Assembly: GCA_017557405.1 (NCBI GenBank)
Contig: JAFYYV010000028.1
Location: 1-64,000 of the forward strand
Direction: 5' to 3'
From: Prevotella sp.
Lineage (GTDB): Bacteria > Bacteroidota > Bacteroidia > Bacteroidales > Bacteroidaceae
DNA length: 64,000 nt
Shown here: piece by piece, positions 59,901-64,000 of the stretch
Numbering within the stretch: position 1 is the first letter of the stretch
How the letters are laid out: each line of letters begins with the position of its first letter
The notes under the pieces: generated by a model
Told to the model about the DNA's origin: nothing
Databases searched by the model: none
What the model saw: the letters and a program-made list of their open reading frames with translations, nothing else
Made by a program: the position numbers and the translations under genes

Positions 59901-60434
59901 CTCATTTCGCAGGCCGTCTTCGAGCGCGTGTATGGCGAGAAATACGATGTTGACGGCTTCTCTGTGGTCATGGAGAAGAAAGAGCCCAAGCAGATCACCT
60001 GCCGCGGTGCGTTGATGCAAGTGCGCGATAGTAGTGGTCGAGATGATGTCACCCAGCTGAACCGCATGATGGATGATTTTGAGAATCCTCTGAAATACAA
60101 CTATTCGATGATTGCGAAGGAGAAGTTGACCTACGATGACATGTCGGATGCCGAGATTCGCAAGCAGATTGTGGAGAGGGTGAAGGAGTACAACGAGTTC
60201 TTCTGCCAGTTGTGCGACGACATCCATGTAGCTGACCGCTTCCTGGTTGACCTCAAGTCGTTCCAGCGCTTCAAGGAGTTGGTCAACAAAGACCTCGAGC
60301 ACCATCTCATCAACGGTTGGAACTTCGTGAACAGGAACTCCGAAGAGAAGAACGGAAGCGACCCCATAGAGGACACCGTGTTCTTCTATCCCATCATTGG
60401 AAGCATTCGCGACAACCTCATCGAGAACCTTTAA
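56961..60434 (+). CDS. Large actin/Hsp70-fold ATPase
   Basis: 1157 aa. The first 590 residues are a mixed region with no motif I recognise, with some beta-rich parts (LPIKPLFFKYFNVSDLWGTI). The ATPase core follows: phosphate-1 FSVDFGTTNTHLEC (Asp600), phosphate-2 SIDIGGGSSDVVVFES (Asp814) and adenosine motif VMFSGTGSKVLDIV (about 961-974). That order is the sugar-kinase/Hsp70/actin fold. SrfB-type virulence-factor proteins are large ATPases of similar size, and this could be a distant relative; I cannot confirm this. It lies two bases after the tubulin-like gene. Confidence 0.75.
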   Translation: MSNILSYNNKTTGEGWIPLTSQYNADEIDMIDDPNGGLSQQPRTAIPSPFAQMDLVKNAFKRLSMHANLQGEAMDEKLVSNALDVAQLFFNYSELRNQLRIVEWNRDTQLEMLKSSPQHRLLGETIEMFLEQDKEAFNFDKMDRLYFLVYGNQVVGSTSPVTLFMATPNAKEGKYNIPVEQNVNLFDLWRPLYMRNPKFVKYIYALFTAYPELKKCCGEVNNYLITSLPLLPQALQTEILKEVGNPAAYDYENIERAKTFLDATFAKMDEGIQALGVPFYQARAEDIQRAIQESDFKIVPTRTDVDDRLPLVLQNHLNAPATDPFKYITSPWTDATIISSQDYALPPEKRVLPATTHQYPWLTDDDFFQPAVIKLDYTIDRDSFFDGNLSIGSRDTDECDFVLPIKPLFFKYFNVSDLWGTINGKPKFEMIHTQNGATETLRAILRIPVQKQGKFITLERNYVASHNGDLRYDMANNRGYFITVPFAISVFPFVRIQQNNQYSVQLVDRALGMLENYSLALSFYKNGYQQRLADENVLMRERSMKSEKRVGSFYYKLTDDFDYASVQLTDDRGNRVAEGMICPRWADNIPGHDAFTFSVDFGTTNTHLECMKGENMPEPLKLSSAARERLLATLYNGEQILYDVIMKQELLPKTIGEDYGFPQRTVLSETERLDAENVDTIVALGDANIPFIYEKESIGYGNRIVPNLKWSTDMANSKRIKAYLTELAQLMRTKVLLENGDITKTRLVWFYPLAMRVGNIRKMGEMWAKTFKEVFGIPGTEDNLIQMPESVAPYYFYKSSSQFRGSASNVASIDIGGGSSDVVVFESNAKQPAILTSFRFAANVLFGDGFSEVPHGDSNPMLLKYVGYFKRLFDGDDEKYGELNGILDDITAKRKSEDINAFLFSVQGNKVVAGNDVFSYNLRLNEDEQRKIIFIYFYVTLIYYVATMMKHKGLEKPRSVMFSGTGSKVLDIVGNSRDLDLISQAVFERVYGEKYDVDGFSVVMEKKEPKQITCRGALMQVRDSSGRDDVTQLNRMMDDFENPLKYNYSMIAKEKLTYDDMSDAEIRKQIVERVKEYNEFFCQLCDDIHVADRFLVDLKSFQRFKELVNKDLEHHLINGWNFVNRNSEEKNGSDPIEDTVFFYPIIGSIRDNLIENL

Positions 60435-60455
60435 CCCTCAAACCAAAACACAGCC

Positions 60456-61103
60456 ATGTTCAATTTCAATAAGAATGACGGCCCCAACCAATACGATTTC
60501 GAGGACCTCGAGGCAAGGTTGGCCCATCTCGAAAGAAAATGCCGCCGTCTGGAGTCAAGGATAGCCGAGTTGGAGGAAAATGCAGCCTCCGTGAACAAGA
60601 AAGCGGAGCAACAGGAAGAACCTGAAGAGAAGCTCACCTATATCACGAAAGTGTCGATGCCTACTGACGACGATGCTTCCGAAGAGAAAGAGGAGCGTCC
60701 CACCACGGTGGCTTCGGTGTCGTTGTCATTCTCTGACGAGCCTTCGCCTGAAGAGGAAGAACCGAAGGTGCTCGATGCCGGTCGTCAGCGCCCTGTCTAT
60801 TATCTGGCCGCTCCGTCGGCTGATGGCACATTCGCCCGTTATTCGAGTCGTCTGCAAATAGGGAAGACCATCTATCTGCTGAAGACCGATGATGGCGTTA
60901 ATGGCACATTCATCCTCTACGACTCACCCGATGCCATAGCCACGGCCATGTTGAGCGTATCGCAGTTCATCAAACCCGCATGCAAGGTGAATGGCAGTGT
61001 GGCACAATATCCCCACCATATCGTCACCGAGGAAGAAGGTTTGGCCGTCTTCGAGGATGATGTCTGGAAGGTGGTTCGCAAGGCTATTGTTCGTTTCGAA
61101 TGA
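60456..61103 (+). CDS. Coiled-coil protein of the cytoskeleton-like operon
   Basis: 215 aa. A basic-hydrophobic start is followed by a heptad coiled coil (LEARLAHLERKCRRLESRIA) and an acidic disordered stretch (80-110). The C-terminal domain of about 100 residues (PVYYLAAPSADGTFARYSSR ... VRKAIVRF) looks folded. It could be an adaptor that links the ATPase and tubulin-like protein. No known family. Confidence 0.7.
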   Translation: MFNFNKNDGPNQYDFEDLEARLAHLERKCRRLESRIAELEENAASVNKKAEQQEEPEEKLTYITKVSMPTDDDASEEKEERPTTVASVSLSFSDEPSPEEEEPKVLDAGRQRPVYYLAAPSADGTFARYSSRLQIGKTIYLLKTDDGVNGTFILYDSPDAIATAMLSVSQFIKPACKVNGSVAQYPHHIVTEEEGLAVFEDDVWKVVRKAIVRFE

Positions 61104-61146
61104 CGCCTGTCGTTCCTGAATAAAAAAAGAAAAGAGAAAGCAAGAA

Positions 61147-61983
61147 ATGCAAGTCAAATGTCCCAAATGCCGTTTCAGGTATGATGTTCCTGTGACTCCT
61201 GGAGCCAAGGAACTGGCGTGTGTTTGCCAGCGTTGTGGAACGCCCTTCACATACGTCATGAGCGAAGAGGAGCAAGAATCGGTTCACCAGCAAGCCAACG
61301 CGCCTGTTGGTGACATTGTTGGTAGCCTCCAGCATAAATCATCCAACGCTCAGCAATCAACTTCCTCCCCTATGGGGGGAGGCCAGGAGGGGGCTTACCA
61401 ACGACCATCAGCCAACACCCAACAACCAACAACCAGCAACCAACGTCCAACCTCCAATCCTTATCGCACCAACTATGGATCAGGGCAGGGAGGTGTGGTT
61501 ATGCCCCCACGGCGCAAAAACGGTTGCATGCGCAATTGCTTTGTCATCTTCCTCGTGTTGTTGACCATTGCGGTGTTCGCTGTTCGTATGTGCATTTCCG
61601 ATCGTTCTTACACATCGGACGACCTTGATGAGGAAACCGAAATAGTGGACAACGAGTTGATTTCCTCCAATGGACGCGATCAGGTGGAGGTGAAGGAAGG
61701 CCCCGATCCATTTGCTTCTGACAAGGCTCCGAAATGGCTCCAAGGCAATTGGTCGGTCACGACACCTCATGGCGTCATTACCACCACCATCCGTGGCAAG
61801 CACATCGTAGAGACCTCCAACGGGCAGTCGAGTCATGGCACCTTCTATTATAAGCGTGGCGAATTGCGTTGCGACTTTGGTGATGGCGAGGAAAGTGTTC
61901 GTAAGGTAGATGAGAGTAAACAACGCATAGATGCCGGTGAGGGTGCTTGGATGCACAAAACCGATTTCTCAGACGAGAGATAA
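61147..61983 (+). CDS. Zinc-ribbon membrane protein with repeat-derived linker
   Basis: 278 aa. N-terminal MJ0042-type zinc finger (QVKCPKCRFRYDVPVTPGAK ... CVCQRCGTPF), then a Gln/Ser/Pro-rich linker. The linker contains SPMGGGQEGAYQR, encoded by the GC-rich palindrome at 61364-61394. One transmembrane segment (about 120-142, NCFVIFLVLLTIAVFAVRMC) precedes an extracytoplasmic domain of about 85 residues (WLQGNWSVTTPHGVITTTIR ...). It is the last gene of the operon and a plausible membrane anchor. The repeat in the linker shows that disordered regions tolerate it. Confidence 0.8.
   Translation: MQVKCPKCRFRYDVPVTPGAKELACVCQRCGTPFTYVMSEEEQESVHQQANAPVGDIVGSLQHKSSNAQQSTSSPMGGGQEGAYQRPSANTQQPTTSNQRPTSNPYRTNYGSGQGGVVMPPRRKNGCMRNCFVIFLVLLTIAVFAVRMCISDRSYTSDDLDEETEIVDNELISSNGRDQVEVKEGPDPFASDKAPKWLQGNWSVTTPHGVITTTIRGKHIVETSNGQSSHGTFYYKRGELRCDFGDGEESVRKVDESKQRIDAGEGAWMHKTDFSDER
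61364..61394 (+). repeat. GC-rich palindromic repeat in coding frame
   Basis: CCTCCCC-TAT-GGGGGGAGG followed by CCAGGAGGGGGC, the same family as 35506-35536 and 41181-41212. Here it lies inside the linker of the zinc-ribbon protein and is translated. Confidence 0.85.
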
Positions 61984-61997
61984 AAAGGGGAGGTTCC

Positions 61998-62082
61998 CCA
62001 GATAATGAGATAATAGATAAAAGATAAAAAATAAATAATAAAAAACTATTCTCTCACCTCTTACCTCTTACCCCTTACCTCT
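61998..62082 (+). repeat. Dispersed intergenic repeat, copy 2
   Basis: CCAGATAATGAGATA, AGATAA units, then CTATTCTCTCACCTCTTACC and TCTTACC units; close copy of 36606-36668 with extra A/T units in the middle. It lies in the gap before trpS. Confidence 0.75.
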
Positions 62083-62124
62083 AAAGAACAATACAATAAT
62101 AAAAATATAGTAAAGAAAACAAAA

Positions 62125-63210
62125 ATGGGAAAAGTAATCTTAACAGGCGACCGTCCCACCGGCAAGCTCCATTTGGGGCATTATGTGGGGTCTCTGCGTC
62201 GCCGTGTGCAACTTCAGAACGAAGGTAACTACGACAAGATGTTCGTTTTCATGGCCGATGTACAGGCACTTACCGACAATGCAGACAACCCCGAGAAAAT
62301 CCGTCAGAACATCATTGAGGTGGCCCTCGATTATCTTGCAGCCGGCCTCGACCCCGAGCGGTGCATCCTTTTCATACAAAGTCAGATTACCGAATTGGCG
62401 GAACTGACCACTTATCTGATGAACCTCATTACCGTGAGCCGTGTGCAACGCAACCCTACGGTGAAGACTGAAATAAAAATGCGCAACTTCGAGGCCAACA
62501 TCCCCCTCGGATTCTTCTGCTATCCCGTCTCACAGGCTGCTGACATCACTCTGTTCAAGTCGACCACCGTGCCTGTAGGAGAAGACCAGGAGCCCATGCT
62601 CGAAGTCACACGCGAGCTCGTACGCCGTTTCAACAACACCTATGGCGAAGTGCTGGTGGAGCCAGAAATCATGCTCCCAGAGAACCTCACCGCCCGCCGT
62701 CTCCCCGGTACCGATGGCAAGGAGAAAATGTCAAAGTCGCTTGGCAACTGCATCTATCTCAGCGACTCTGCCGACGAGGTGTGGCAGAAGGTGCGCTCCA
62801 TGTATACCGACCCCACTCACCTCAATGTGAGCGATCCCGGACATGTGGAGGGCAACGCTGTATTCACTTATCTTGATGCCTTCTCCACCGAAGCCGATTT
62901 CGCCAACTTCTGGCCTGAATACAAGAACCTCGATGAGCTGAAGGACCACTACCGTCGTGGTGGACTTGGCGATATGAAGTGCAAGAAGTTCCTCAATCAG
63001 GTGCTCAACCAGTTCCTCGAGCCTATGCGCCAACGCCGTCATGAGTTCGAGCAGGATATCCCTGAAATCTACAACATCCTGCGTCGTGGAACCGACAAGG
63101 CTCGCGAAACGGCTGCCCAGACCATGAGCGAAGTGCGCAAAGCCATGAAGATTGATTATTTCAACGACGCCGAACTCATTCGCCAGCAATCCGAGAAATA
63201 TTCCAAATAA
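62125..63210 (+). CDS. trpS: Tryptophanyl-tRNA synthetase
   Basis: 361 aa. Class I signature motifs: HLGH at residues 16-19 ([11 protein letters not shown]) and KMSKS ([11 protein letters not shown], about 201-211). The whole length and the segments [20 protein letters not shown] and [13 protein letters not shown] fit TrpS of the Bacteroidetes type. It charges tRNA-Trp. No T-box or trp leader was seen upstream; only the repeat at 61998 and an A-rich ribosome-binding region. Confidence 0.96.
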   Translation: MGKVILTGDRPTGKLHLGHYVGSLRRRVQLQNEGNYDKMFVFMADVQALTDNADNPEKIRQNIIEVALDYLAAGLDPERCILFIQSQITELAELTTYLMNLITVSRVQRNPTVKTEIKMRNFEANIPLGFFCYPVSQAADITLFKSTTVPVGEDQEPMLEVTRELVRRFNNTYGEVLVEPEIMLPENLTARRLPGTDGKEKMSKSLGNCIYLSDSADEVWQKVRSMYTDPTHLNVSDPGHVEGNAVFTYLDAFSTEADFANFWPEYKNLDELKDHYRRGGLGDMKCKKFLNQVLNQFLEPMRQRRHEFEQDIPEIYNILRRGTDKARETAAQTMSEVRKAMKIDYFNDAELIRQQSEKYSK

Positions 63211-63233
63211 AGGAGTGTAGGTGGTAAAAGAGT

Positions 63234-63290
63234 AGGAGTGTGGACACTAGCTTTTCCAATTGGAAGAGACCTGTCCACACTCCTTTTTTA
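63234..63290 (+). terminator. Strong bidirectional terminator after trpS
   Basis: AGGAGTGTGGACA (63234-63246) and TGTCCACACTCCT (63272-63284) form a perfect 13-bp stem, followed by six T. The loop contains a second hairpin (CTTTTCCAATTGGAAGAG). Confidence 0.9.
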
Positions 63291-63326
63291 TTTTTAATTC
63301 TTTAATTTTATAATTTTTCAATTCCC

Positions 63327-63860
63327 CTAGAATTCCCTATTCATCAGCAGGTTGAACGCTGACAACAATTCCATGGCGATGCGGTGTGCGAAAGGTGGTT
63401 GAATGGTTCGACTGCTGCTGTTGATTTCGTGCACGATTCCTTCCTCGTCGTCCTCGTTGGCGCTGAAGTAGAAGCGTGTCTCGTCGCCTGAATTCTTCTC
63501 ATAGTAGAAAGCCAGCTGTTCATCGTCATCGAAGAGGAACTCCTGATAGTATTTGAATCCCACATCGTAGGTGTTCACGATGAAATAGGGATGGAAGAAG
63601 TAGCGTTCCACGTCCTTGTTCTCCTTGGTCTTGAAATAGTAGGTGGTGGTCACCTTCCCCACGGTTCCATTTGGCAGCGTGTAGTTGCTCACCGCCCGCG
63701 TCATGTCCGAAGGCTTCCCTTGCTTCTCTTTCCGCTCCGCCACTTCGATGTTCTTCTTTGCTTCGGAATACATCTTCCTGATCTCCGCCACGCGATCCTG
63801 TGCCGATGCTGTCAGGGCGAATAGAAGGCATCCCAACGCCATCATAATGGTCTTTCTCAT
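63327..63860 (-). CDS. Secreted protein of unknown function
   Basis: 177 aa. Signal peptide (MMALGCLLFALTASA-Q). The mature part is beta-rich (KVTTTYYFKTKENKDVERYF, FKYYQEFLFDDDEQLAFYYE). No family recognised. It follows the truncated membrane gene on the same strand by 20 bases, so the two likely form an operon read leftward. Confidence 0.75.
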   Translation of the reverse strand: MRKTIMMALGCLLFALTASAQDRVAEIRKMYSEAKKNIEVAERKEKQGKPSDMTRAVSNYTLPNGTVGKVTTTYYFKTKENKDVERYFFHPYFIVNTYDVGFKYYQEFLFDDDEQLAFYYEKNSGDETRFYFSANEDDEEGIVHEINSSSRTIQPPFAHRIAMELLSAFNLLMNREF

Positions 63861-63880
63861 AGCCGTTTCCTTTCTTTCGT

Positions 63881-64000
63881 TAAAGTTTTATCGATTCGTT
63901 GTATGGATCCACTTTCTTCTTCTTTCTCATGAGCAGCCAGGCGAAGAGGAAGCACAACAGTCCGAAGAAGATGATGGCTCCTCCGAACAGCCATCCGAGG
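63881..64000 (-). CDS. C-terminus of a membrane protein cut by the window edge
   Basis: On the complement the frame reads LGWLFGGAIIFFGLLCFLFA, WLLMRKKKKVDPYNESIKL and stops (TAA at 63881-63883). It is one transmembrane segment and a basic cytoplasmic end. The start lies beyond the window, so family and length cannot be given. Confidence 0.65.

Noticed and set aside
58860..60305. Open frame of 481 codons on the minus strand
   Set aside because: It is antisense to the actin/Hsp70-like ATPase and has no motifs or start signals of its own.

Overview
The window reads as Bacteroidales DNA, most likely Prevotella or a close relative. Many genes are preceded by the Bacteroidetes promoter (TTTG, about 20 bases, TAnnTTTG). 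It also holds BspA-type leucine-rich repeats, a type IX secretion-like sorting tail, a TonB-dependent receptor, secreted proteins with dockerin-like tails, and the LTPxPSPxxxG repeat family. No tRNA, rRNA or CRISPR array was seen.

Left part (1-32,000) is an accessory island. It opens with a truncated AAA ATPase gene on the minus strand. Two start-less BspA fragments then bracket the island (1290-1940 and 31537-32013), each preceded by the same 118-bp sequence in direct orientation. Inside is an integrative mobilizable element: a phased TTGAC array, a four-helix-turn-helix protein, a tyrosine integrase, a membrane protein, a second helix-turn-helix protein, a replication-like protein, a possible oriT, a MobC-like protein, a relaxase and a coiled-coil membrane protein. 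Its cargo is two same-strand operons. The first (11034-20836, visibly A/T-rich) encodes a sigma factor, an anti-sigma-like partner, two dynamin-like GTPases, a small membrane protein, a HerA/FtsK-like ATPase with a glycine-rich hydrophobic insert, a HELRH metallopeptidase and a 108-aa protein. The second (20987-27021) encodes a DUF1232 protein, a WG-repeat membrane protein, a lipoprotein HEIGH protease, three unknowns (one caspase-like), an archaemetzincin lipoprotein and a PP2C phosphatase. A RelA/SpoT homologue with an intact hydrolase and an altered synthetase motif follows, then an AbiEi/AbiEii toxin-antitoxin pair with a readable operator and promoter, and a 379-bp MITE-like insertion.

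Middle part (32,000-50,600) looks mostly like chromosomal backbone: a DUF6794 protein, a secreted dockerin-like protein, an ABC-F ATPase, surface proteins, YccF, an M13 peptidase, MetA (acetyl-CoA type by E111), a U32 peptidase, a CotH protein, a TonB receptor and a Fic protein. Its oddity is a population of GC-rich palindromic repeats that sit in-frame inside genes. The ABC-F gene carries a complete DUF559 nuclease-like module bounded by inverted copies of one repeat.

Right part (50,600-62,000) holds a vWA-like lipoprotein, small secreted proteins, a decayed duplication, two different 22-bp tandem arrays, and a compact operon encoding a membrane protein, a tubulin/FtsZ-like protein, a 1157-aa actin/Hsp70-fold ATPase, a coiled-coil protein and a zinc-ribbon membrane protein. 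trpS and two secreted/membrane genes close the window.

The two best candidates for undescribed systems are the sigma/dynamin/HerA operon and the tubulin-like/actin-like operon. The DUF559-plus-palindrome module is the most unusual DNA-level structure.
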